The position numbers and the translations under genes were made by a program. From Candidatus Desantisbacteria bacterium CG2_30_40_21 (GTDB lineage: Bacteria; UBA9089; CG2-30-40-21): a stretch of DNA of 5,496 nucleotides. Location: NCBI GenBank assembly GCA_001873945.1, contig MNYI01000067.1:1-5496 (forward strand), read 5' to 3'. Under the pieces are notes generated by a model. It saw only the letters and a program-made list of their open reading frames with translations. It had not been told where the DNA came from and ran no database searches. Below, piece after piece: positions 1-4,854 of this stretch (its first letter is position 1; each line of letters starts with the position of its first letter).

Positions 1-2
1 CA

Positions 3-959
3 GGTAATGTTTCCGTGATAGAAGTAGCGACAAATCAAGTCATCGGGTCACCTATCCCGGTTAGTTCTAATCCTTGGGGAGTAGCGATAACCCCAACACC
101 ACCAACCTTAGCCAATACACAGATTACCAACGGGACCGATACAGGCACCTTAAATGAGGCAGATACACCGGGTGATGTGCTCCTAAGCTACACCTCAACT
201 ATGGGAAATGGCACAATTACCTGTAATCAGGTAACCACCACAGTAGAGCAGGTCTATGGGCTATCTCATCTACCACAGCCAGCAGATAAATCCGGTACTT
301 ACAACACCACTGCTTACTACACCTACTGGCTTCGCAATACCGGTAATGGTACAGATACGATTACGCTAACACCAGGCAATTCCTGGACATCAACCATTAT
401 CAAGGATGACAATCAGGATGGAGTGCATCAAGCTACCGAGACAACGACGATTACACAACTGACTTTATCGGCAAATGGATTCAACTACTTCTTCTTAGCC
501 GTGCAAATCCCAGCTACCGCAACTACCGGTCAGCAATCTACTGTTACACTGACCGCAAAAGACCAAAATGGTGCAGGCACAGACGATAACTGGGGTGATC
601 CGGATATGCGGACAGATGAGGTAGTCACAATTTGCAGTGTGGGTGTGTCAGCAGTAATCAGTATTACCAAGTCAAGGGATAAATCACAGGTTAAGCCAAA
701 GGGGACGATTACATACACACTCGCCTACACAAACAACGCAGGTTCACCAGCGACAGACATAGTAATTATCGACGCTGTGCCTGCAAATACAACGATTACA
801 GAGCCAGCAACAGGGACAGAGACAACGATTGAGTACTATGTAAGTGGTGCATGGACATCAACATTCAGTACTGCCGCCACCAAGGTGAAATGGACACGCA
901 CAGCAGCATTACCAGCAGTAACTGAAGCAACAGTACAATTTACAGTGAAGGTAAAATAA
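3..959 (+). CDS. C-terminal part of a large secreted protein: YVTN-like propeller end, EF-hand-type loop, DUF11-like domain (5' partial)
   Basis: The reading frame is open from the window edge (first whole codon at 3) to TAA at 957-959. The GTG at 15 is internal, because the residues before it (GNVS) complete a propeller motif, so the true start lies upstream. Domains in order in the 318-residue fragment: residues 1-31 (GNVSVIEVATNQVIG, then SNPWGVAITP) are the last strand pattern of a YVTN-type beta-propeller repeat. Residues about 32-215 are a Thr/Gly-rich beta domain with a YYTYWLRNTGNGTDTITLT segment. This contains DDNQDGVHQATE (bases 405-440), which fits the EF-hand loop pattern DxNxDGxxxxxE. 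Residues about 216-318 resemble the DUF11/TIGR01451 repeat (ITKSRDKSQVKPKGTITYTL, then IDAVPANTTI). There is no LPXTG motif, transmembrane anchor or sorting tail at the C-terminus. It is probably an extracellular structural or adhesive protein; its length and ligand are unknown. A stem-loop lies about 40 bp downstream. Confidence 0.85.
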   Translation, partial: GNVSVIEVATNQVIGSPIPVSSNPWGVAITPTPPTLANTQITNGTDTGTLNEADTPGDVLLSYTSTMGNGTITCNQVTTTVEQVYGLSHLPQPADKSGTYNTTAYYTYWLRNTGNGTDTITLTPGNSWTSTIIKDDNQDGVHQATETTTITQLTLSANGFNYFFLAVQIPATATTGQQSTVTLTAKDQNGAGTDDNWGDPDMRTDEVVTICSVGVSAVISITKSRDKSQVKPKGTITYTLAYTNNAGSPATDIVIIDAVPANTTITEPATGTETTIEYYVSGAWTSTFSTAATKVKWTRTAALPAVTEATVQFTVKVK

Positions 960-1000
960 GAGGCACGAATTATACGAATGATGAGTATGAAGATGGAGCT

Positions 1001-1038
1001 CGCAGGGGTTGCAGAGGAATAAGTCTGTAACCCTTGTG
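1001..1038 (+). other. Strong stem-loop downstream of the first gene
   Basis: Bases 1001-1015 pair with 1024-1038 around an eight-base loop. The core is GGGTT/AACCC plus CAGA/TCTG joined by one G-U pair, and it extends outward through C1003-G1036. No T-run follows (GGGCAGATTTAAG), so it is not a canonical intrinsic terminator. It could still end or stabilise the 3' end of the upstream mRNA, or be a small palindromic repeat. The pairing was found by reading, not by computed folding. Confidence 0.5.
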
Positions 1039-1070
1039 GGCAGATTTAAGATGTCGGTAGGACCTGTCAT

Positions 1071-1099
1071 CTACTTGTGACCTCTGTGTTCTCTGTGGC
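1071..1099 (+). repeat. Short interspersed-repeat-like phrase, copy 1 (CTCTGTG-type)
   Basis: The phrase GTGACCTCTGTGTTCTCTGTGG contains an internal CTCTGTG doublet. It is closely matched after the peptidase gene at 4855-4873 (GTCTCTTTGTATTCTCTGTGG), sharing an exact TTCTCTGTGG at 1089-1098 and 4864-4873. Both copies sit just downstream of a gene, or of its stem-loop, in non-coding DNA. This suggests a dispersed non-coding repeat family, though two copies in one window is thin evidence. Confidence 0.35.
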
Positions 1100-1144
1100 A
1101 AAAAATATTAAAATGAAAAATTGCAAAAAATCATAAAATTCTAC

Positions 1145-1173
1145 TTGACAAATCCAAAAAAATGGTGTATATA
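1145..1173 (+). promoter_or_regulatory. Sigma70-type promoter of putative small RNA 1
   Basis: A perfect -35 TTGACA (1145-1150), a 17-base spacer and TATATA (1168-1173) as -10; the AT run continues as TATAAA at 1172-1177. Transcription would start near 1180. AT-rich sequence lies upstream from 1101. No open reading frame with a ribosome binding site follows, so the likely product is a non-coding RNA. Confidence 0.65.
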
Positions 1174-1179
1174 TAAAGT

Positions 1180-1346
1180 AGCAATGAAAATAGATACTCA
1201 TAGATAAGGAGAGTTAGAGAACGAACGAAAAAAGTTTTAAGGGAAAAAATTGAGAGGTCGCATCTTCCATGGAGGTAAAGAGCGACTTAGACAGTTAAAG
1301 TAAAAATTCCCTTAATGCTTTTAGTTTCTCTACTCTCCTTTTTTGT
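1180..1346 (+). ncRNA. Putative structured small RNA 1 (about 165 nt, rod-like, 6S-like in shape only)
   Basis: Three nested helices are visible between the promoter and a T-run. The closing stem is AAGGAGAG (1206-1213) with CTCTCCTT (1333-1340), continued after a one-base bulge by 1215-1221 with 1326-1332, giving 15 pairs. The middle stem is 1237-1245 with 1307-1315 (TTAAGGGAA/TTCCCTTAA), nine perfect pairs. The apical stem is 1255-1261 with 1282-1288, continued by 1263-1266 with 1278-1281, and its loop at 1267-1277 reads CCATGGAGGTA. Internal loops are 15/10 nt and 9/18 nt. The closing stem runs into six T residues (1339-1344), so it can double as the terminator. The long hairpin with an asymmetric central bubble recalls 6S RNA, but I see no diagnostic sequence and do not assign the family. 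A MITE-like inverted repeat is the main alternative; the well-placed promoter argues against it. Confidence 0.55.
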
Positions 1347-1464
1347 TTGCTCAGGGGTGTAACGAAGAGAAATATAATGGTCAGGAAACACCTCCCGTTT
1401 TCAACTTTTTCTTAATTATCTATCATGAGTATTGTAAAAAGCTCTGTCTTGGGCAGATAATGTG

Positions 1465-1500
1465 TTTTTTTGAAAAAAAATTGCATTTTTTTCAAAAAAA
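1465..1500. repeat. Perfect 15-bp inverted repeat T7GA7 / T7CA7
   Basis: Bases 1465-1479 (seven T, G, seven A) and 1486-1500 (seven T, C, seven A) are exact reverse complements separated by ATTGCA. The A-tracts end 13 bases before the -35 box of the next promoter. As DNA the stretch is likely bent and may act as an UP element. As RNA it would form a weak, A/U-only hairpin apart from one G-C pair. Confidence 0.6.
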
Positions 1501-1542
1501 TAAATAAAAATGCTTGACACAATTGAAAGTATATGATATGAT
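1494..1542 (+). promoter_or_regulatory. Strong sigma70-type promoter with UP-like A/T tract, for putative small RNA 2
   Basis: TTGACA at 1514-1519, exactly 17 bases, then TATGAT at 1537-1542 (five of six consensus bases). Immediately upstream, 1494-1510 is A-rich (A7, TAAATAAAAA), matching the character of an UP element bound by the RNA polymerase alpha C-terminal domain. Predicted start near 1549. It is the best promoter in the window, and no protein gene with a ribosome binding site follows before the terminator at 1694-1735. Confidence 0.7.
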
Positions 1543-1548
1543 AAAGGC

Positions 1549-1735
1549 AATAAAAAATGTTTGGCAGTATAGAGATATAGAATTGTTTGAGATTCTATTA
1601 TATTCAGAACCAGAGGATGGCTGTGATAGGGGAGGAAATCATAGCATAACTCTACACCTTATGATACTTCATTGAAACTGGGTTTTATAGTTGAAAGAAA
1701 GGTATAGCAGGCAGATGGGGCTATCTTTCTTTTTT
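1549..1735 (+). ncRNA. Putative small RNA 2 (about 185 nt), independent transcription unit
   Basis: Bounded by a consensus promoter and an intrinsic terminator. Internal hairpins: TAGAAT (1578-1583) with ATTCTA (1592-1597), loop TGTTTGAG; and ATCATA (1638-1643) with TATGAT (1660-1665), 16-base loop. A purine-rich GGGGAGGAAA lies unpaired between them at 1629-1638. The terminator hairpin supplies the 3' end. The only ATG-led frame of note (1617-1649, ten codons) has its purine stretch directly against the ATG, so translation is unlikely. I do not recognise a riboswitch or housekeeping RNA family here. It could be an attenuated leader for the gene at 1996, but 260 bases separate the terminator from that start, so a free-standing RNA is the better reading. 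Confidence 0.5.
1694..1735 (+). terminator. Intrinsic terminator of putative small RNA 2
   Basis: AAAGAAAG (1694-1701) pairs with CTTTCTTT (1725-1732). After a two-base bulge, ATAGC (1704-1708) pairs with GCTAT (1720-1724). The loop is 11 bases, and six T residues (1730-1735) close the structure, with the first three also able to pair in the stem base. Confidence 0.7.
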
Positions 1736-1775
1736 GTGTCCTCCAAAAAATCTAAAAAGATAATATAATATGTGA

Positions 1776-1800
1776 TTGTTGTTGATGTTTACAGCAACAA
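1776..1800 (+). other. Stem-loop TTGTTGTTG / CAGCAACAA
   Basis: Nine consecutive pairs (1776-1784 with 1792-1800, one G-U) enclose a seven-base loop. No T-run follows. It lies just after a TATAAT-like hexamer (1764-1769) that lacks a recognisable -35 box, so it may sit in the leader of the 1996 gene or be a processing or protein-binding site. Its function is unknown. Confidence 0.35.
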
Positions 1801-1838
1801 GACCGTGTTTCAACCACAATAAGTGATTGGGCAGGCAA

Positions 1839-1858
1839 ATGGCATGGCATGGCTTGGC
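1839..1858 (+). repeat. Four tandem copies of a pentanucleotide (ATGGC x3, TTGGC)
   Basis: Three exact ATGGC units followed by one TTGGC, about 140 bp before the start of the seven-repeat surface protein. Such short tandem repeats can vary in copy number by slippage, but four units is short and may be chance. Confidence 0.4.
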
Positions 1859-1890
1859 TTTTCATGGTTTGTTTTGGGTAACGAATTGGG

Positions 1891-1970
1891 TGGTGTGTAT
1901 TCCCCATTAGAAAAGAGAAGCAGGGGGGTTGTTCTTTGTCTATGTTTTTTGGTGTGACGAATAATTACAA
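1891..1970 (+). repeat. Upstream element, copy A (resembles 4057-4110)
   Basis: TGTGTATTCCCC at 1894-1905 recurs exactly at 4062-4073. In both places it is followed by an A-rich stretch, a G-run (GGGGGG or GGGG), TGTT/GTTG-type sequence and then GTGxCG(TG)AATAAxT. Copy A ends 26 bases before the TTG start of the seven-repeat protein. A weak promoter can be read inside it (TTGTCT 1936-1941, 18 bases, AATAAT 1960-1965), which would give a very short leader. Confidence 0.35.
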
Positions 1971-1995
1971 ATTACTAAAATAGGAGGAAAAAGAA

Positions 1996-3951
1996 TTGAT
2001 ACGACGAATGGCGAAATTGGTAGTGTTTGGTTTGATTTTAGTGGCAGGGTATGCAGAGGCAGAGCAAAATAATAAGTTGACCTTAGTTATGCCCACCGAA
2101 GGTACGGTAGGAACGACTATTACTATTATAGGCGAAGGATATGGTCCCACAGAGACAGTAAGGGTTGATTTTGGCGGCAGATTAGATGTTGCCAGGGTTA
2201 CCACCAGTGAAGAGGGTACATGGACAGCTACATTTCAATTAACCCCTCATCCAGCAGGGCAGGCAAAATTTACTTGTGTTGGATACAAAACATTATGTTC
2301 TAATGATGGATTCATTTCTATCAAGGGAAGGTTAATCGAGGTAACCCCTGAAAATGGCAGACCCGGAACAGAGATAAGAATAACGGGTGATGGATATGCC
2401 TCTGCTGAGGATATTCAGGTATCCTTTGGGAATAATGAAAATATCTTGACTGGTAAGGCAAATGGCATGGGTGCGTTTGACATGGTATTTACTGTTGACC
2501 GCCAACCAGCCGGAAAAAGGATTATTAAGGTAAAGGGATTAAAGAGTGAGTTTTTCAATAATGCAGGATTTGAAATAACCGGTGGTATTACTTCAATTGA
2601 ACCAGGATATGGACCGGTTGGGACAAAGATTGTGGTGAATGGTGCAGGCTTTGGAGCCGGGGAAAAGATAAAGATTGATCTTGGCAATATCTCAAACATT
2701 GCTGATGTTACCTCAGATAAGCAGGGAGAATTTACTTCCGGCTTTGTTGTATTATCCCAGCCAGCCGGTGCTAAGACCATCATGGCTACGGGGCTGAAGA
2801 GCCATCAGATAGGGATAGACAGGTTTGTTGTTTCACCAGTAATTACTTCAATTAGTCCAACAGAGGGTTTTGTAGGGACAATAGTTAAGATTCAAGGCAA
2901 TGGCTTTGCCTCATCCGAATCAATCAGGGTTGACCTGAATCGCAGTATGGGGATTGGACGGGGACAGGCAGATGAGATGGGTAGGCTATCAGTAGAATTT
3001 GTGCTTGATGCCCAGCCGGGTAATAAACCAATCAGGATTGGGGTTATCGGTCGAGAGAGTAGAAGGCCATGCTACTTGGATACTTTCAAGATATGGAGCA
3101 GGGTAGATAAAATTGAGCCGAGTGCGGGTACGGTTGGTACAAGGGTTCAGGTAAGCGGGAATGGGTATAATGATGGTGAATTGGTCAAGATTGATTTTGG
3201 AAAATTTGCAAGTATAAATATAGTGAGTGCTGATCAGAGAGGGGTGGTAAGCATTGGTTTTACGGTAGATGCTCAGTCTGGCGGGAAGAAGGCAGTGATT
3301 GTTTCAGGGTTAACCTCGAATAAGGTTAATCAGGGTGTGTTTGAGATAACCCCGTCTGTGGTGAAGTTAACTCCTGAAAGTGGTTGTGTGGGCAATAAGG
3401 TTGAGGTAGCAGGAACAGGTTATGGGGCAAATGAGACCATTCAGATAGATATGGGTGAGATAAAGAGTGTGGCTGTGGTTCAGTCTGATGATAATGGACA
3501 ATTTTTATCATCCCTGATAATCCCGTCTCAACCGGGTTTTCGTGATGGGCTTGTCAGGGTTTGGGGACTTTCCTCTAATATGGGTAGCCTTAAAAGGTTT
3601 GAGGTTAAAGCATCCATATTGATAACACCTACAATTGGGACAATAGGAACAAATTTATTATCTGTAAATGGCAGCGGATTTGGTGCAGATGAGATTATTC
3701 GGGTTGATTGTGGCAATCAGCTTGGGATTGTGAGTGTTAAAAGTGATGCTGCGGGTAATTTTTCAGCAAATTTTGAATTAATTGCTCAGGAAATAGGGGA
3801 TGTTCGAGTTGTGGGTATTGGTCTGACTAATTTTGGGGTAGCAACGGCTATCTTCAAGGTGGAAGAGCAGAAGAAAGAAGAGGTAAGGGTAGAGACTTCA
3901 GTAGAGACGATACCTGCACCTGCGGAGGAGAAGATAGAGAAGGGGCAGTAA
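1996..3951 (+). CDS. Exported protein with seven tandem Ig-like (IPT/TIG-type) repeats
   Basis: 651 residues. The TTG at 1996 is preferred: AGGAGG (1982-1987) lies eight bases before it, and only this start gives a full signal peptide (MIRRMAK, hydrophobic VVFGLILVAG, cleavage after YAEA, residue 22). The next ATG (2008) would be 20 bases from the ribosome binding site. Seven repeats follow at about residues 27-111, 112-196, 197-281, 282-368, 369-453, 454-539 and 540-624. The shared pattern is I-x-P-x-x-G-x-VGT-x-V-x-I-x-G-x-GF/GY, then E-x-I-x-VDFG, D-x-x-G-x-F-x-x-xF-x-V, QPAG and GL-x-S. This matches bacterial IPT/TIG-like beta-sandwich domains, seen in surface and secreted proteins as adhesive or spacer modules. 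The tail (625-651) is charged with a Pro-Ala patch. No lipobox, LPXTG or transmembrane anchor is visible, so how it stays on the cell, if it does, is unknown. The ligand is unknown. Confidence 0.9.
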   Translation: MIRRMAKLVVFGLILVAGYAEAEQNNKLTLVMPTEGTVGTTITIIGEGYGPTETVRVDFGGRLDVARVTTSEEGTWTATFQLTPHPAGQAKFTCVGYKTLCSNDGFISIKGRLIEVTPENGRPGTEIRITGDGYASAEDIQVSFGNNENILTGKANGMGAFDMVFTVDRQPAGKRIIKVKGLKSEFFNNAGFEITGGITSIEPGYGPVGTKIVVNGAGFGAGEKIKIDLGNISNIADVTSDKQGEFTSGFVVLSQPAGAKTIMATGLKSHQIGIDRFVVSPVITSISPTEGFVGTIVKIQGNGFASSESIRVDLNRSMGIGRGQADEMGRLSVEFVLDAQPGNKPIRIGVIGRESRRPCYLDTFKIWSRVDKIEPSAGTVGTRVQVSGNGYNDGELVKIDFGKFASINIVSADQRGVVSIGFTVDAQSGGKKAVIVSGLTSNKVNQGVFEITPSVVKLTPESGCVGNKVEVAGTGYGANETIQIDMGEIKSVAVVQSDDNGQFLSSLIIPSQPGFRDGLVRVWGLSSNMGSLKRFEVKASILITPTIGTIGTNLLSVNGSGFGADEIIRVDCGNQLGIVSVKSDAAGNFSANFELIAQEIGDVRVVGIGLTNFGVATAIFKVEEQKKEEVRVETSVETIPAPAEEKIEKGQ

Positions 3952-3977
3952 GAGGTTTTTGATGGTTCACACACTGT

Positions 3978-4019
3978 AGGGACAGAACCTGCTCCTGCAA
4001 AAGCAGGGGGCGTGTCCTT
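3978..4019 (+). other. Two-part stem-loop after the seven-repeat gene
   Basis: The inner stem CTCCTGC (3992-3998) pairs with GCAGGGG (4003-4009) around loop AAAA. The outer stem AGGGACA (3978-3984) pairs with TGTCCTT (4013-4019), including one G-U pair. No T-run follows. It sits 26 bp after the stop codon, so it may protect the mRNA 3' end or weakly terminate. The shape also fits a small palindromic mobile repeat. Confidence 0.45.
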
Positions 4020-4034
4020 GTTCAGGAAAGAAAG

Positions 4035-4051
4035 AAGGTAGGGAGTACCTT
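4035..4051 (+). other. Small stem-loop AAGGTA / TACCTT
   Basis: Six perfect pairs (4035-4040 with 4046-4051) around GGGAG, followed by only TTA after the stem's own T residues. It could be a weak terminator for the upstream gene, or chance. Confidence 0.25.
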
Positions 4052-4056
4052 TATCA

Positions 4057-4110
4057 GTGGCTGTGTATTCCCCTCTTAAAAAGGGGTGGATGTTGTGTCG
4101 TGAATAACTG
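4057..4110 (+). repeat. Upstream element, copy B (resembles 1891-1970)
   Basis: This holds the second exact TGTGTATTCCCC (4062-4073). A hairpin CCCCT/AGGGG (4070-4074 with 4082-4086) and GTGTCGTGAATAACT follow, paralleling GTGACGAATAATT in copy A. The element is shorter than copy A by roughly 25 bases and ends about 75 bases before the peptidase-pair operon. Confidence 0.35.
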
Positions 4111-4125
4111 CGGAATGTGTTTTAT

Positions 4126-4161
4126 CCCCAGCTGGTGGAGGTGGTATCGCCTCTGGCGGGG
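4126..4161 (+). promoter_or_regulatory. GC-rich leader hairpin ahead of the coupled gene pair
   Basis: CCCC (4126-4129) pairs with GGGG (4158-4161), GC (4131-4132) with GC (4156-4157), and the apical stem GAGGTG (4138-4143) with CGCCTC (4148-4153) around loop GTAT. It ends 11 bases before the AGGAGG ribosome binding site at 4173-4178, a position where it could affect translation or mRNA stability. It does not cover the ribosome binding site itself. No riboswitch family is recognised. Confidence 0.4.
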
Positions 4162-4183
4162 CTTGTAAGATAAGGAGGATACT

Positions 4184-4465
4184 ATGCATTGGTCCGAAAT
4201 TCGTATTGCTTATCCTGATCAATGGCTTATCATTGAAGCCTTAGAATCATATACAATGCCTGATGGGCGACGGCAACTGGGGCATTTAGCTGTTGTTGAA
4301 ATGTGTTCTGATGGTAGTATGGCTATGCAGCGATATCGCCAATTGCATCAGCAATATCCTTTTCGTGAGTTTTATTTTGTGCATACAAGTCGCGGGGAAA
4401 TTGATATTTTGGAAAGAGAATGGTTAGGAATTCGGAGGAGTCATGCAGCTTTTGCTGAAAGATAA
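4184..4465 (+). CDS. Small conserved-looking protein of unknown function, coupled to a retropepsin-like peptidase
   Basis: 93 residues. The ATG at 4184 follows AGGAGG (4173-4178) by five bases. It has no signal peptide or membrane segment, so it is probably cytoplasmic. Visible features: an N-terminal strand-like YPDQWLIIEAL (residues 10-20), LAVVEMCSDGSMAMQRYRQL suggesting a strand then an amphipathic helix (about 35-54), REFYFVHTSR (about 61-70) and a C-terminal WLGIRR. The YP-x-QW-then-helix layout loosely recalls small alpha/beta proteins such as DUF5678, but I cannot assign the family. From memory, similar small proteins occur directly upstream of single-domain aspartic peptidases in several bacterial phyla; this needs a search. 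Its last 23 bases overlap the next gene, so the two are surely co-transcribed and probably translationally coupled. A partner, chaperone, inhibitor or substrate role is inference only. Confidence 0.85.
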   Translation: MHWSEIRIAYPDQWLIIEALESYTMPDGRRQLGHLAVVEMCSDGSMAMQRYRQLHQQYPFREFYFVHTSRGEIDILEREWLGIRRSHAAFAER

Positions 4466-4847
4466 CCTTCTGTTTACAACTATTACTGTGGCATATCAGG
4501 GATCTTTGCTGAATATTCAGCATGTTCTGGTTGATATTGGTTCTGCAACCACTATCTTATCGGTTGATATATTGGCACAAATTTACATTACTCCTCTACC
4601 GGATGATATTCTTCACACTATCCGTGGAGTAGGTGGTTCAGAGGTTGTTTTTACTCGTCACTTGGACTATTTGCAGATTGGCGAGTGTAGATTATTTGAT
4701 TTTGAGGTTGAAATCGGTGGTATGGACTATGGATTTGAGATTAATGGTATATTAGGGATGGATTTCTTGATCCGTGCAGAAGGAATTATCAATTTGCGGG
4801 ATATGAGAATCACATTTGTTGATGAAAAACATAGGGTTACAGATTGA
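4443..4847 (+). CDS. Single-domain retropepsin-like aspartic peptidase homologue (clan AA)
   Basis: 134 residues. The ATG at 4443 has GGAGGAG at 4434-4440; the four-base gap after GGAGG is short but acceptable. An in-frame TTG at 4452 is the alternative start. Motifs: VLVDIGSATTIL (residues 28-39) corresponds to the active-site D-T/S-G-A/S of retropepsin-like proteins, with Asp31 as the catalytic candidate. RGVGG (61-65) falls where the flap is expected. INGILGMDFL (100-109) is the typical hydrophobic-Gly segment near the C-terminal end of the fold. One lobe only, so activity would need a homodimer, as in retroviral proteases. The residue after the catalytic Asp is Ile where Thr or Ser is usual, which may weaken or abolish catalysis. 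No signal peptide, so cytoplasmic. It overlaps the upstream small gene by 23 bases in another frame. Substrate unknown. Confidence 0.85.
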   Translation: MQLLLKDNLLFTTITVAYQGSLLNIQHVLVDIGSATTILSVDILAQIYITPLPDDILHTIRGVGGSEVVFTRHLDYLQIGECRLFDFEVEIGGMDYGFEINGILGMDFLIRAEGIINLRDMRITFVDEKHRVTD

Positions 4848-4854
4848 ATCGTGT

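Noticed and set aside
530..718. Minus-strand open frame of 62 codons inside the first gene
   Set aside because: It lies entirely within a well-supported + strand coding region, has no recognisable domain and is biased by the Thr-rich codons opposite.
1373..1378. TATAAT between the two RNA units
   Set aside because: The nearest -35-like hexamer (TTGCTC at 1347-1352) is 20 bases away and a poor match, so no promoter is called.
1617..1649. Ten-codon frame (MAVIGEEIIA) within small RNA 2
   Set aside because: The purine stretch abuts the ATG with no proper spacing, and the frame is too short to support without conservation.
1180..1735. Known riboswitch or CRISPR-associated RNA (cyclic-di-GMP, cobalamin, TPP, tracrRNA)
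   Set aside because: I looked for conserved core motifs of these families and for CRISPR repeats and found none; there is also no gene near enough downstream of either terminator to be controlled in cis.
1764..1769. TATAAT as promoter of the seven-repeat gene
   Set aside because: No acceptable -35 hexamer at 16-18 bases upstream; the sequence there is CTCCAAAA-type.
2415..2783. Minus-strand open frame of 122 codons inside the seven-repeat gene
   Set aside because: Shadow of the repeat-coding strand: its Pro-rich product mirrors Gly codons on the + strand, and no independent family is recognisable.
3952..4183. Insertion sequence or transposon remnant
   Set aside because: The palindromic hairpins are suggestive, but there is no transposase fragment, no paired terminal inverted repeats and no target duplication that I can see.
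4323..4523. Minus-strand open frame of 66 codons across the coupled pair
   Set aside because: Fully antisense to two overlapping genes with good ribosome binding sites; no motif in the product.
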